Shown one piece after another: positions 49,179-62,109 of a stretch of DNA of 64,000 nucleotides; position 1 is the first letter of the stretch, and every line of letters begins with the position of its first letter. A program made the translations under genes and the position numbers. A model generated the notes under the pieces. It saw nothing but the letters and a program-made list of their open reading frames with translations. It was not told the DNA's origin and did no database searches. The stretch is from Druceiella hillmani (taxonomy: Eukaryota > Arthropoda > Insecta > Lepidoptera > Hepialidae), in the NCBI GenBank assembly GCA_039881145.1, contig JAYKKI010000039.1, positions 18,160,001 to 18,224,000 of the forward strand. The letters are read 5' to 3'.

Positions 49179-49259
49179 TCAGTGATTAACTAATTCAAGA
49201 TCATATGTCATTAATCTATACAAATAATGAAATTGTAACACAGTGAATTCTGTAGATTA

Positions 49260-49490
49260 AAAATATTTAAAAAAAAGTGATTGATTTAGCATATAAAATG
49301 ATAATAGAAGCCAGTAAAACTTTTCATAGAATTTTTGTCTGTTTGTATATTAATTTGTACAGGTATCATGTAAAATCTACAGAACGGATTTTGGTAATAG
49401 TATATACTCAGAAGCATATAAGAAAAAAAAGCAAAAAAATTGTTTTTTCTAATTACGTGCGAACAAAGTCACAGGCACAGCTAGTAAAAA
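49260..49490 (+). repeat. lepidopteran-type interspersed repeat, 3' end
   Basis: Begins atgataatagaagccagtaa near 49299 and ends acgtgcgaacaaagtcacag then gcacagctagtaaa. The end matches the 'gcgaacgaagtcgcgggcac-agctagta' terminus abundant in Lepidoptera. A partial relative is at 33020-33240. Confidence 0.65.
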
Positions 49491-51183
49491 ATATTTGTGA
49501 ATGCCCACAAAATACCGCAAAAGGATTTTAACAAAATTTTGTTATTCATTGCAATAATGAAATATAAAATTACGTACAGCAATAATATAAAATCAGTACA
49601 TACGCAGCACTTTATCAGGAGCGAACTTTGTACTTAATGCATGAGGTAATAAGCATTTATAGGCATTCCGCGTCATTGTGGCACATTTGATATGGAAGTA
49701 TACAAACGCAATATAAAACGTTTGATACATGTATAGTAACACCTCTTAGTATATGTAGACTTAGGAGATAAGCGAAGTGCTTTTGTACAAGTTATAATTA
49801 TTGCTATTATACAAGAACAACTTACAATATATTATGGTATGTTATTACTTTCTTTCAAAGTCCGGAAAGAATCAAAATATTTTCCAATTTTATTCCCAGA
49901 TAATCCCTAAATTTGTTCGCATTCTGTAATGATATAGTAATCTAGTTATGAAGAGGAAAAATTTTTTATGCTATTTCACGGAAACCATGGTCGGATTTGA
50001 GAATTCGAGATACACAGTATGAGTCAATCATCCAATAAGGATAATGTAATGTATATAATACATCCTAAATCAAACTTACAGTTTCCTTTATACATGAACC
50101 ACGATCAAGCACAAACATAACGAACATCATAAGAAAAGTATGCTATTTCCCAGGAACTACTTCAGCTTTCAGTATAAAGAGAAGTCTATATATTAATCCA
50201 GGTTACATTCTACTCAAGTGCTGAATTTCGAATAGATCTGTTACGAAATTACAGAGTTATAGAAAAACGAACATACATCCACGCATAGAACTAGAGATCT
50301 GAAAACATTTTCAGATCTCTAGATCTGAAAATGTTTTCAATTAAAACATCCTAATGTCATAAATATGAAAGTTTGGGTGTATGCGTGGATGTATGTTTCT
50401 TTTTCTATAACTCTGTAATTTAACCTGTAATTTTTTTTTATAACCCTAAATGGTAAGAGAAATATGTGGACGGAAATGAAATGGAATCGTTGGCTATTGT
50501 TTGGACGCGTCACTAATCATGCATCACTATTTTATATGTTTGTGACATTTATTGCAATTAAGAGTATTTACATTAAGGATATTTACAATACGTAATAATA
50601 AGTACATATTAACTACCAAAAGATTTAAAAAATGAGACTTTTAGAGTAATTTGTTATTAAAGAAACATTTCTAAACAAAATTTTAATATATAAATTCCAC
50701 ATTAAACAAAAGCTTGAAACATCTCTCGAGACACAGCAATGAGATAGTATACACCAATTGTGTATGTTAACCCTTTTTGTTGAAATTCTACAAGTTATCT
50801 ATACAAAGCATTATTATTTAGGACTTCAAAATCAGATCTATTGAAGTTACTATATTAAATACTGTCATTGCTATGGATGCATTCGGTTTCTTGGCCTCTA
50901 TACAATGTATTTCTATTTGTAATAAAATATTGATCCAATGTGTACTGCAATTTTTATTTGTATTTATTATGTCTTTATTCAAAATGTCAAACTCCACCTA
51001 TAACCTCCACTTCGACCTTTCTATAATGATTGTACGGGAGAGCACAACTAATAGATGTATATACCATATAATACTTTAAGAAGAAATCAATTGGAATGGT
51101 AACAATTTCACCACCTTTGTAGTTACCTTACTATTGAGAGTAGTTCTAAAATTACACCTATATAGTCTAAATTATCTAAAAAG
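49491..51183. other. gene-free stretch containing a small foldback element
   Basis: Apart from the element at 50246-50421, no gene or repeat recognised. Confidence 0.5.
50246..50421. mobile_element. 176-bp element with 42-bp terminal inverted repeats
   Basis: Left arm aaattacagagttatagaaa plus aacgaacatacatccacgca is matched almost perfectly by the complement of the arm ending at 50421. A second palindrome, agagatctgaaaac/attttcagatctct, sits inside at about 50290-50320. A small foldback or MITE. Confidence 0.85.
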
Positions 51184-52772
51184 CACCCAAAGACTACCTA
51201 TGGGTCTCGCTACCCATGATACTCTCAACATTGCTTCAATTTGTGTGTGGCCTAGCAGCGGCCGAAACTTTTGCTAGGCATTTCCAGTTGGTGTACAATT
51301 CAAACATTCCTCAACTAGACATTGCAACAGCAGCCTCTTGCCACTGTGCTGGAGCCAATGTTGATGTCCTACATGATAGTGACCTTCGATTCTCTTCCTC
51401 CAAAATGAAGAGATCACTTGAACCCGACAATTTACCTAGGTACATATTTAAAGCTTGCACTGATATTTTTATGCAATCTTTTGAAGCATATATTTAAAGT
51501 TTCAATATCAACGGGCACTTATACCTCGCATTGGAAAGTTACCTGGATAACTCTTATACATAAGGATGACATGAGGTTAGACTTAACTAATTTCAGACCG
51601 TTTGCTATTCTATCAACACAAGCTAAATCATTTGCCTTTGTTTTAAATTGTAACACCTACTCCTGCTACAAAGGTTAAATCTGTGTTAAGTACCATGGGT
51701 TTTATCTAAAACATTCAATGGTCACGAACCTTGTATGTCTCCTAGTCTATGTCTCTTATCGTGTTAACCTCAGACTTCCAGTAGATGTTATGTATTTTAA
51801 CTACCGCACAGCTTTCTGATCGTGTAGAAAATGAGATGTTACTAAATCGCTTTGGTGAAGTAGGACTCTCCATTCCACTTTTACGATTTTTCTCTTCGTA
51901 TTTTGCAGATAGAAAGCAATACGTAGAGTGGAAAACTTTATATCCAAGACTTACTTTACACGATTGTGAATGAGCCACTGTTCGAACCTCGGGCCTCTAC
52001 TTTCCACTATTTTCGTAAATATAATTAGCTGTGCAGTAAGCGCTGTGTATTATTTATTATTCATGGACAACATTAAGCTTTTTACATTTGCCAAAGTTGC
52101 AGCAGACGGCAAACTGCAGCGTGACATCGGCGCTGTTGTCAAGTGGAGTGCAGCAAGGGGCCTAGACCTTTACGCAAACAAGTTTTCAATACCAAGTTAC
52201 AGCCAAGTACAAACTCCTATTAAATATAAATATAAAGTTAGCGGGATCCTGCTGCATCATCTAGACGAGGTTGTTGATTTAGGAATCAGATGTGATTTGC
52301 GATTGACGTTTCGTGGGCATATGATGTACATAATAAAAAAAACATTTCAAAAACTTTGATTTGTATTGTATAAATTCAGTGGATTCTCAATCTGTGTCCT
52401 CAATTCACCCGCTATACACTTCATTAATACTAAGTAGATTAGAATTCAACTCTATCATTTGGAGCCCACACGAAACAGTATGGTTACTTTCCTTTTCTAT
52501 TTTCAACCGATTTCCTCCTGGGTATACTAGGTTTCCATTCTTTGCCATTCTGAAGAAATGTTGCGCTTATGAAGTTTATTTTCTAGCTATTGCGAGGGAA
52601 AATCTTGTGCCCCATATTATTGCGTAACTTTCTTTCCTGGTACCTAGCAATTTGCTGCGCGCACACAATCATCCCTTTTTTGCTATACCACCCTCTAGAA
52701 CCAAATTATATCAGACTCTCCAGTTTTTCACAGTATTCAATTGCTCGACTACATAATCGCGATCGCAACTGA
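51184..52772 (+). pseudogene. decayed Jockey/CR1-type LINE ORF2
   Basis: Blocks appear in ORF2 order over several frames: SSSKMKRSLEPDNLPRYIFK (s-GPD-ip--ilk), then HWKVTWITLIHKDD (WK-a-v-pi-K), then NFRPFAILSTQAKSF (RPI-iLs---K-fE). NLGPLLSTIFVN (gs-LGPLLF-iFIND) follows, then YLLFMDNIKLFTFA, where FADD has become FMDN, and VVDLGIRCDLRLTFRGHMM (v-LGi--d-rltf--Hi). At least four frameshifts or stops interrupt it and the catalytic Asp pair is damaged. Inactive. Neither end is well defined. Confidence 0.85.
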
Positions 52773-54316
52773 GTGTGATTTGTATATGAGTGAAAGTGAA
52801 TTTGTCGAAATGTGTCGTCGTTATCTTTTATAGTACATTTTAATTTTTAATTTAATTGTTGTTTATAACTTTAAATGTTTTTAAGTCACTAATTTCTTAT
52901 TGTTACAAATAGATTACCCTGTAATAAATTGATAAATGTGTGAAAATAAATAAAACTAACAAAGTAGTGCATAAAAACACTTTAGACAAAAAATAACAAG
53001 TACAAAATAATCACATATAAACAGGCGATGGAGAATTTTTCATAACCTTGCCTGATTAAACTCTTTGAATGGCTGCAAAATACATATATTTATCTGCAAC
53101 TTTCAAAATGTAATAGTTTTTTTCAATATTGTTCACAATTAGTCGTAGAGGTAAGGGCTGATATTATTTTAACTCTTTCTTTGCACGCAAGTCTATACTG
53201 AATCCCGATTTCAGCTTTCGTCACTTGGGACATGGAATTCCTATACACGCTTATTCTTTATTATTCGATACAAACCAGCTTTATATGAAGAATTTTCAAC
53301 ATTTATACAAACAGATCGCGGAATAAACTTAATGGATTTTGGTGTAACCAAAAATATATTTTTCCAAACAATGGACAGGCTTCAATCCATTGTTTGGAAA
53401 CACAGCTACCTTTACGTATGTTATTTCATTGAATAAAATCCAATTAGTTAACCATTTATTGTCTCGTATGATAATTTATCAATTACCTAGTGAATTATTT
53501 AGGCCATAGGATTCTTGAGTGTTTTTATAAATTATTCTTGTACTAATGTTGCAACATTATTTTTTTTCATTAAATCATTTTTAACATTGCTCTTTATAAA
53601 AGAATCATTGGTAAACCAGACTAGCCAATTACAGACAGTAATAAAAACTAAGCTGTAAAAATCTAAACTCCGACTGCGTCGAAAAAAACTGAAAAGTATC
53701 TCAGTGATTAATGACATAATTAAGCTGAAACTTGGTATATATAGTCGTAATGAGTCTCGTTAGTGACCATGTGACTAAGCAACCTCCACTCCTCACCATT
53801 CTGGCAAATCTTTGACCCATCGTAAGTATTAAATGTCCTATAGCTGATTTAAATGTCTATTGACTTACCCAGGTAAGAGCAGCTGGTGACAAAAGCTGTA
53901 AATTTTGATCTATTGTTTACTATAAGTTTGTCAGTCGAAATGATGAAAAAATGGCTTCAATAGAAGTTTATCTAATGTTTTCCAGATAACTATAACAAAG
54001 ATTCTATACCTCATAGTTCATTTAGAAATTTAAGATATTTTTTTATTCTTGTGGGAAATATGTTTAGCACTGAATTTGTGAGTGAAGGAATACTATTGCT
54101 ATAGTTTAATGAATAATAATATGTACCCTTGAATGTTTATATTTACCTAAATGTGTAAGGAACCTTCGTAGTGTGAGTTTGCTTTGTACTAAGCACGTTT
54201 AATTTTTTTCTAAATCAACATGCTCTATAAATTCAACCTTGCCAAATTTAAGTACCTCCAGAATTGAAAAAACTCGCCGAGTACATTTAGGAACATGCAT
54301 AAAGTAGAGTTCTGAA
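52773..54316. other. gene-free stretch with one hairpin
   Basis: Only the inverted repeat at 53361-53400 stands out. Confidence 0.5.
53361..53400. repeat. 15-bp perfect inverted repeat
   Basis: tttccaaacaatgga and tccattgtttggaaa separated by 10 bases (caggcttcaa). Confidence 0.9.
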
Positions 54317-54690
54317 ATTATCTACGTCTTTTGATATTGCTTACGCAATTAATCGATATAACTTTGCTTGAAATTTCTAATTAACTAGTTCTAATCTAGT
54401 TAGTGTCTAGAATTTTTTTCAGATTTTTCCAAGAATATGGTTAAAAGCTTAAAAGTTTTTATTTCGCTTTAAACTAAATTACTTAAAATTATGTATCAAT
54501 CTAAAGTTATCTACATCTTTTGATATTGCTTATGCAAGTTAATCGATATAACTTCAATTGAAACTTCTAATCTAGCTAGTATCTAGAACTTTTCCAAATT
54601 TTCCAAACATTCGGTTAAATATATTACTTTAAAGCTTAATTACAGAACTTATGTATTAAATAAAATCTAGTTTCAGCCTCCAAAAATGTG
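54317..54690. repeat. tandem duplication, 189-bp period
   Basis: attatctacgtcttttgata (54317) and gttatctacatcttttgata (54506) start two diverged copies sharing aatcgatataactt, tctaatctagttagt/tctaatctagctagt and cggttaaa-type ends. Confidence 0.8.
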
Positions 54691-54748
54691 GCGAAGTTTC
54701 TAAATAATCTTCAGAATTATATTTAAATATCTTCAACCCCTTATTTTT

Positions 54749-54798
54749 AGAAAATATCTTCAACCCCTAATGTCTATTAGGGGTTGAAGATATTTTCT
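54749..54798. repeat. perfect 23-bp inverted repeat with 4-base loop
   Basis: agaaaatatcttcaacccct plus aat, loop gtct, then the exact reverse complement. A partial third copy of cttcaacccctta precedes it at 54731. Confidence 0.95.
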
Positions 54799-55954
54799 GA
54801 CCTAAGTGATATAATTTGACTTTAGACTTTTATTGTAGTTTTGGCTGCATAATTGCATATTACATTTAAATAAAAATATAAGCAAACGGAGGATGCTTAT
54901 TTTATAAGGGGTGTTGGGATAAAATTACTTGTACATAAATGAAACTTATGTCATTTCAAAACTTAATGATTATAACAATATCTAATAAACATTTCGTTTT
55001 TATTGAGCTGCGTATTTTAAATATTTACTAAAATATATCATGGTTATTGTCAGACGTTCTCTATTAATGAATGAACTCCATAAAATAAAAGATCATGGTT
55101 ATGCAGATTTAGCACCATCTAGCACAACATTTCAACTTCAAAGTGTTCTACAATAACATTGCATTTGTAATTTTTGTACTGTCAGAAATCACTGAAATTA
55201 TTTCTGTTAATTAAATTTTTTTTTTCTGAAATTATTATTGACTATATATAAAAAATATTTTGTTTCTAAATTGTAAAAATTGTTAAACATGCAATTGTAA
55301 ATTGTAGTTGTATATACTTGTTGTACAGACTTAGTGCCACCTAATAATGTTCAGTGCAACTTTTCAATTTTTAAGTGTTTTACTTTATTCATCTTTCATC
55401 TCATTCAGTGATTGAATCCAAATAACCAAGGCGGGTCTTCTGGAGCAAAAATCTAACAAAACATGTTTAGTGAACATGTTAGCAAAACATAAGTCTCCTG
55501 CGTTATAAATGAAAAACCAACGCTCAATGTTAGATAATTTTCCATTTGAGGTAAAATGAATTCAGACGAGGAAGTCGTGCTTGGAAGTTTTGAAGTTTTT
55601 TTCATACAAGAAAAAGAAACCGAAGTGATGAATAAACAACAATGTATTGTCTTTATTCCAATTCATATTATCTTCAAAACACCATAAACAAATTTGACTA
55701 TTTCTCCGACTGATGATGTAAACAACAGGAGAGAGTGACGTGTGCGATGTTTGTAGTCGAGAAAGTTGTACTTGGAAGTTTTTTGACTACCTGAAAATAT
55801 TCTATTCTGGTAGTCAATATATTTAAGTTTTGACATTACAATATTTTTATTAAAACAATTATTAACAATCTCCACTATACACTAAAACCTACACCAAAAG
55901 TGTCTTTGTATAAACAACTAATAGTACTTCTCTGCCTTTCTGTTAAACACAGTT
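54799..55954. other. gene-free AT-rich DNA
   Basis: tacttggaagttttttgact and gtgcttggaagttttgaagt (55770, 55577) are loosely repeated. No gene recognised. Confidence 0.5.
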
Positions 55955-56222
55955 ATACGAGACTATGTGATGTAGTATTATTTCTACTTTATTTAAATTC
56001 TCTACGACAACCTAGGTTTTGTTGTATGACAAGATCTTTAGGCGGGCTACTAGCAAAGAACAGACGGTTATGTTTTGCTAACATCTTTGCTTATAGCCCA
56101 CCTGAAGATGAGTAATGCAACGAAACCTAGGTCGTGGTAAAGAACTTAAAGAAAGTAGAAATAATACTACATCACATAGTTTCATTTATTCGTGAATAAT
56201 GAATTTCTACAAATTAACTTAT
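55955..56222 (+). mobile_element. hairpin element H4
   Basis: The most diverged copy. The left arm (gactatgtgatgtagtatta, ctaggttttgttgtatgaca) has more changes than the right arm (aaacctaggtcgtggtaaag), which is nearly family consensus. It ends tagtttcatttattcgtg (56194), then the tail aataatgaatttctacaaat to about 56222. Confidence 0.85.
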
Positions 56223-57008
56223 ATTCAATTTCTGTTAAATATTGAACAATTTACGAGTCTTTAGTCATTTTGTTTTAATAAAACAATATTCAAATCGAAA
56301 TCATGTTACTTAATACAATAAAATTATTTTATTTTTGCTAGCACTGTATAAGCAGTGGTTATAAAATGGCGTGAACAGAAATAGTTTGACAACCGGTGTA
56401 GCACAGGTACGCAAGCGATCACATGTTTTCAACGTTTTTTAATGTGCCATAAAACATCATTCTTGTGTTCTGGTCATAAAACTTTTTAATTAGATGTAGA
56501 GTTCAAGGGTTCCTCTCATTAATGAAGAAAATAGACAAAAACAATACATTTTTTTCAATACATGCAAATTATGCACTTTTTTTTCTTTTTTGTGTGATGG
56601 CCTCATTTTGAGCATTCTCTTTTGCCGATCTCTTTGAAAATAAAAAGCAAAATTCACTATATGAAAACTTTATTTTTTATCAGCAGGATAAACAAAAAAA
56701 AACTCTACCTTAATATTAAATACACATCACAAATAGCCTATGACTTATTACATAAAAAAAATACTTGAACCCAAATCTTGCCCCGTCATTAAACCAATAT
56801 TAAAAAAATCCCTCGTCATTAAACTGTAATCAGGCAAATATAGGAATACTATAAATAAATAATATAAACTGTAATCAGGCCAATCTAGGAAATCAGGATT
56901 TTTATTTGTTTTGGGTAAGTCCACTTAGTATAGATAATTACACTCAGAGGCCAGGTCGCAAGATTTTACTAATAACTTATCGTATCTGGTATGCTGGACC
57001 CAACCTAT
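56223..57008. other. gene-free stretch
   Basis: aaactgtaatcaggc occurs twice (about 56822 and 56867), flanking a 45-bp direct repeat. No gene recognised. Confidence 0.5.
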
Positions 57009-57464
57009 ACTTCAGTCAATGGTCGTACCAAGTACATCCAAGCTCCCTATGGTTTTACAGTAACTCTTGCTTATTCGGCATTCATCAAGGCCAAACTGTT
57101 TATTTTCTTGTGGTATTAATTGAAATTCATTTTAGTTAAAGTTGGAATTGGTATAACAGCTAATAGATAAGTTTATTTTAATTTACAAATAAAAGTTTAA
57201 AATTAAACATTTTTAAAATGATATAATGAACATGTTTTACTTCAGTCAATGGTCGTACCAAGTACATCCAGGCTCCCTAAGGTTTTACAGTAACTCTTGC
57301 TTATTCGGCATTCATCAAGGCCAAACTGTTTATTTTCTTGTGGTATTAATTGAAATTCATTTTAGTTAAAGTTGGAATTGGTATAACAGCTAATAGATAA
57401 GTTTATTTTAATTTACAAATAAAAGTTTAAAATTAAACATTTTTAAAATGATACAATGAACATG
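57009..57464. repeat. recent 230-bp tandem duplication
   Basis: acttcagtcaatggtcgtac starts at 57009 and 57239; the copies differ at only a few bases (for example ccaagctcccta/ccaggctcccta, gatataatg/gatacaatg). The 77-codon ORF at 56906 spans the first copy and is not supported as coding. Confidence 0.97.
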
Positions 57465-59689
57465 TCTCCCACAATGCATAGTGTGCGTTCTGTCTAGCGA
57501 GGCACGTCAAGATGCATTGTGAGTTTTGGGTATATAGTTTTTACATGAAAATTAAATTATGCAAGCACGGGAGTATAGAAGTGGTTTTTACTTGAACGAT
57601 GAACGTAACATAAAAGAAAAGAAGTTTTGTAAACGAAACATTAAGTGGTTTTGTCTCCTGTATATTTAGCTTCGTGACAATGATATAAGGATTTATTATA
57701 AACTATTTCATTACGGACTGAAGTTTCGGGACAACCAGCAAATGCTATCTGTGTAAATATTGCCTAATACAAATTTGAGATTGAGTATAAAAAAATTACT
57801 TTAAAAATACGAATTATCGTAATTTCATTTTATAGTTATAAATACAGAGAATTTCCTATTTTTAAAGTGGTATTATACGTACAATTTTTAAGTAGGCAAT
57901 GCCTGTATTAGCTGCGGTGCTCCTATTGACCATAGACTACAAGACTGAATATTACGAGCCCAATATCAATACGACACAAGGTTTTACACATAAAACTCCT
58001 TTCAAATTTGGCGACTATTTAAACAATACAAATATTTTCTCATATGATATCATTCAAGAAATTTTTGTATTGTTTAAAATAGTCGCCAAATTAATAGTCT
58101 GTCAATATCGATACTTTTAACCACAAATATATCATCTGAAAAGTGATATCCTACAGCGACATTTCACATCACACACTTAAATTTAACATATAATACTTAA
58201 ATTTAAATAATATTTTAAGATTATCTATTTTATATTAATACAAAATATCATTGTTAACGGTAGTGTCTCCCAACCAAAATAAAGATTTGTCAACAAATGT
58301 GATAAAGAATTGAAAGCGATATAATTTTAAATAAATTCTTTATTTAATTTGATGTTTAAAGAAATTTATATAACTAATCATGTTCTTAATGGCTATATTT
58401 CATTAAAAAATATCTGAAATGATATTTCAATAAAATAATATTTCAACTTATATCATTAAACAAATATTTATACTAATTGTCCTCTACGGCCATTGCGAAA
58501 AAAAAACTGTAAGAATGGATCAATTTGTTCCAATATTAATCATATTATCAATCGAAGAGTCAAATAAAGTATCATACCAAAATTAAACTGGCGCCCACTT
58601 CAGTGAATGACATCTGATCTCGGTGTTGCTAAATCACATTTGTATATTGCTACACCTGTTATGGTCCATAGACACGCTGCTAGGAGCACCCGGGCATGAC
58701 AACTGATGATAAATTACTTCAAAGCAACATTTAAATATGAGCCGATGAAGATTAAAAATGATTTACAATTTAATAAAAGATTTATCAATCCAATTAAAAA
58801 CAAAATCATATTTTAAATTATAACATTAAAAAAAGTTTAGAATCTACATTTATATAAAACTAAATCTTTTATAATAACATTTTATTTATTTTTACTTTTC
58901 ACTTCCATATTGGATCCTGATAAGCATAGACCATTAGGTCTATGCTGATACACCCAATAATTGGCATAATTAATATTCGTCTAATATTCGTCATAATTAA
59001 TATCTCAACAGACATTATTTTGCTTACGAATAAAAAACTGTATGACGAAAGAGAACATAGCATTTATTACCAATCTTCTGAAAAAAGCTTACCCAAACCG
59101 TCAATTTTTATTTATTATAAACAATTTTTATTTTTGATAAAAGTAGTTAGAAAAATGTTTATTATAGAAAAACTTTTATTTCTAGTAAACTAACTAAAAT
59201 TGCTTAGTAGATTAAATAAACATTGAGTTATATTATTGCTTCTGTTATATGGTGATTGCTCGCTAACTATATTGTGCAACTTGCTACATTACTTACCAGT
59301 TTGAAATATTTTGAAAGTCATAATTAAAAATGAACAATAATTGAGTTACGGCAAAGCGTTATCAGCTGAAATAAATCCATCTGAACTACAATGGCCATAT
59401 AAGATTATAATATACGATATTATTCAAATTTATCATTCTTTCCAGCTTATCGTAAAGATTAACTATCATATAATGGAGATATTAAAATTACGTTATCTAA
59501 ATTACAACATATTGTTGAGTCATGGTCGAATAAGCGTTTAAGGCTATAGACACAATGTATTTTTATTTATGACAAATAAGCTTAGCTATAAATGAAAAAT
59601 GAAACATGTCACGATACAATTTAAGTAACTGAACACATTTCCATAAATTATAAATACTCATATTTCACTACACGAGAAGACAATTTCCA
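57465..59689. other. gene-free stretch with one hairpin
   Basis: Apart from the hairpin at 58005-58092 nothing was recognised. Confidence 0.5.
58005..58092. repeat. 88-nt imperfect hairpin with 28-30-bp arms
   Basis: aatttggcgactatttaaac plus aatacaaa pairs with ttttgtattgtttaaaatag plus tcgccaaatt, with one bulge. The loop of about 30 bases contains catatgatatcattc. Arm length and overall size resemble a pre-miRNA or a minimal MITE; no further evidence. Confidence 0.85.
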
Positions 59690-61140
59690 AGATTTACCTC
59701 CCGGCATAATGCACTAATACAACCATTTATTATTGCAAGCTCTTATTTATCTAGAACTAAAGAAGGGTAACTCACCAATGTGATCATGAGAATAGGATAC
59801 TTCCCCGCACTATGCAAGGTATCCCAAATCGTAATTATTCATAAGCCAGGCAAACCACCTCATGATATGACATCATACAGACCGATCAGCCTACTGCCTG
59901 TAATATCTAAACTCTTGGAAAAGGTGCTACTTCAACGACTGCTTAGCATCCTGTCTGAAAAAACAATTATCCCCGACCATCAGTTTGGATTCAGACAACA
60001 ACATGCTACCATAGAACAAATTCACAGAGTGTGTCATGTTATCAGAACAACGCTGGAAGAAAAACAATACTGTTCCTGAACTTTCATTGATGTGCAACAG
60101 GCATTTGACAAGGTTTGGCACAAAGGTCTTATGTGCAAGATTAAACAACTGTTGCCTCACACCTTATATAGTGTATTGAATTCGTCCCTATCAGAAAGGA
60201 CATTCCAAGTAAAAGAAGATGATTCTACATCCAAATTCCATGCCATCCAAACTGGAGTACCGCAAGGTTCAGTTCTTGGGCCTGTACTGTACACAATATT
60301 CACATCGGACTTGCCACAGACCCAAGGAGTGACTATTGCCACTTTTACAGATGAGACAGCAGTTCTCGCTACCAACAAATGTCTCAAAAGCACTGCAAAA
60401 AGGCCTCAAAAGCACTGCAACATAGCCTGAACAACATAAACAAATGGCTCAAAAAATGGAAAATTAAAGCTAGTGCAGCAAAGTCTGTGCAGGTAACATT
60501 CACGTTAAGAAAAGAGAATTGCCCACCAGTGACCCTGGATAATAACCAACTTCCCCACCAGGAATCAGTAAAATACCTGGGTATGCATTTGGACCGCAGA
60601 TTGAATTGGAAGAAACACTTAGCCACCAAAAGGGATGAGCTAAACCTAAAATTTAGAGGGTTAAATTGGTTGCTCGGCCTAAATTCAAGACTGTTATTAG
60701 ACAATAAGTTGTTGATTTACAAGACTATACTCAATCCTATATGGACCTATGGTATTCAACTCTGGGGATCAGCCTGTGACTCCAACATCATTATGACTCA
60801 AAGAGCTCAAAATGGCATCATAAAGCACCTAGCAAATGCTCCGTGGTTTATAAGAATCAGACGAGTTGCATAAGTACCTGAAAATAAACACAGTGAAAGA
60901 GGAAACTAGAACTTTTCGCTTTAAATAAAAAATCATCCTAATCAACTAGCGGTGCAACTCACAACTTTCGACGACAGAGGACTAAAGCGACGCAAAATCA
61001 TGCAACTAGATAGTCTCGAGTAGTAGACTATAAATCATATAAAGAGTTATGTCCTACTAAGGATGAACTCTACATGACAAGCTACTCATCACACATATGC
61101 TCATAGTCTACGACTGATTGCCTGATTACCAAAAAACAAA
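59690..61140 (+). pseudogene. Jockey-clade LINE ORF2, 5'-truncated and decayed
   Basis: The longest transposon ORF remnant in the window. In order: SYRPISLLPVISKLLEKVLL (RT block 2), DHQFGFRQQHATIEQIHRV, VQQAFDKVWHKGL (A-block, D-x3-AFD-VWH type, first Asp region changed), TGVPQGSVLGPVLYTIFTSD, then FTDETAVLA where the FADDTA catalytic pair became TDE. VKYLGMHLDRRLNWKKHL, YKTILNPIWTYGIQLWGSA and NAPWFIRI follow. Stops at 60078 and 60430, plus a frame change near 60380, break it. The C-terminus runs in pieces (about 60870-61020) to a 3' UTR. Related to the fragment at 19238. Inactive. Confidence 0.92.
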
Positions 61141-61925
61141 AAAAACTGTGGTGTGGTGGGAGTGACATTGTGATGCGCACACAATTTGGCGTAATGCAAA
61201 TTTTGAGTGATAGTGATAACAATTATTTTGCTGATACGGAGGATGCACCGGGCTGCGAAAATACGATGTGACCTTGATTTCAGTTTTTGTTATAATTTTT
61301 TTTCACAATATATATTTCCATAATTTTCTTTGTATTTCAATATACTTGTACAAGTTTTTATTAAGAAAACACTGAAAAAATGATTAAAATAGGATAATTT
61401 TTAGAAGAGATACAGTTTTCTTTCGAGACAAGGGTAAATGACATCAAAAACAAAAGATTTCTTTGGCATTTTTAAGTATATATGAGTAAAAAACCATGGC
61501 ACTAAAACGGTTAATAAGTTCTCAAATTATTCATGGTTTTTTTCTAAAAAATAATTTAATTAGTGTTATTTCGACATACAGCAATAAAGAAGCTGGTTTA
61601 TTAAAAAAAGCCAACATAACCGTTATTGTATTATTTTTAACATGCTTTTATTTGCTTGACACGTAACTTCCTAACATTGTAACCACATCTTCTTGACCCA
61701 CTTCTGTCACATCGATTTTGAAACTTATATATTTCTGATGACAATAAAATGATACCATCGAGCTGATATGATGATTGAGGAATGAGGTAATCAATGGAAC
61801 TTCTCAATGACTAACAGCAAATCTGTCAAGTTTGAAATTTTTTGATTTGTCTCAATGACCCCTTGGGTTACGCATTGCAGCTAGAATATTTTTTACTCAC
61901 TTGAACTGCAAACGCCACATAATTC
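61141..61925. other. gene-free stretch
   Basis: A short frame at 61194-61262 gives an acidic peptide (SDSDNNYFADTEDAPGCEN) of a kind seen near transposase N-termini, too short to call. Confidence 0.4.
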
Positions 61926-62081
61926 CATTACATAATAAATGCATAGCTTGGTATTAAAAAAAAGCATTTGTGGAAAAGCATTACATAATAAATGCATAGC
62001 TAGGTATTAAAAAAAAGCATTTGTGGAAAAGCATTACATAATAAATGCATAGGTAGGTATTAAAAAAAAGCATTTGTGGAA
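61926..62081. repeat. 53-bp tandem repeat, 3 copies
   Basis: cattacataataaatgcata starts at 61926, 61979 and 62032; the copies differ at one or two positions (gcttggt, gctaggt, ggtaggt). Confidence 0.97.
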
Positions 62082-62109
62082 AAAATTATTTTCTTGTTTT
62101 ATTTAAAGA

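Noticed and set aside
61194..61262. Acidic SDSDNNYFADTED peptide as a piggyBac-like transposase start
   Set aside because: Too short, no downstream transposase blocks, no terminal repeats found.
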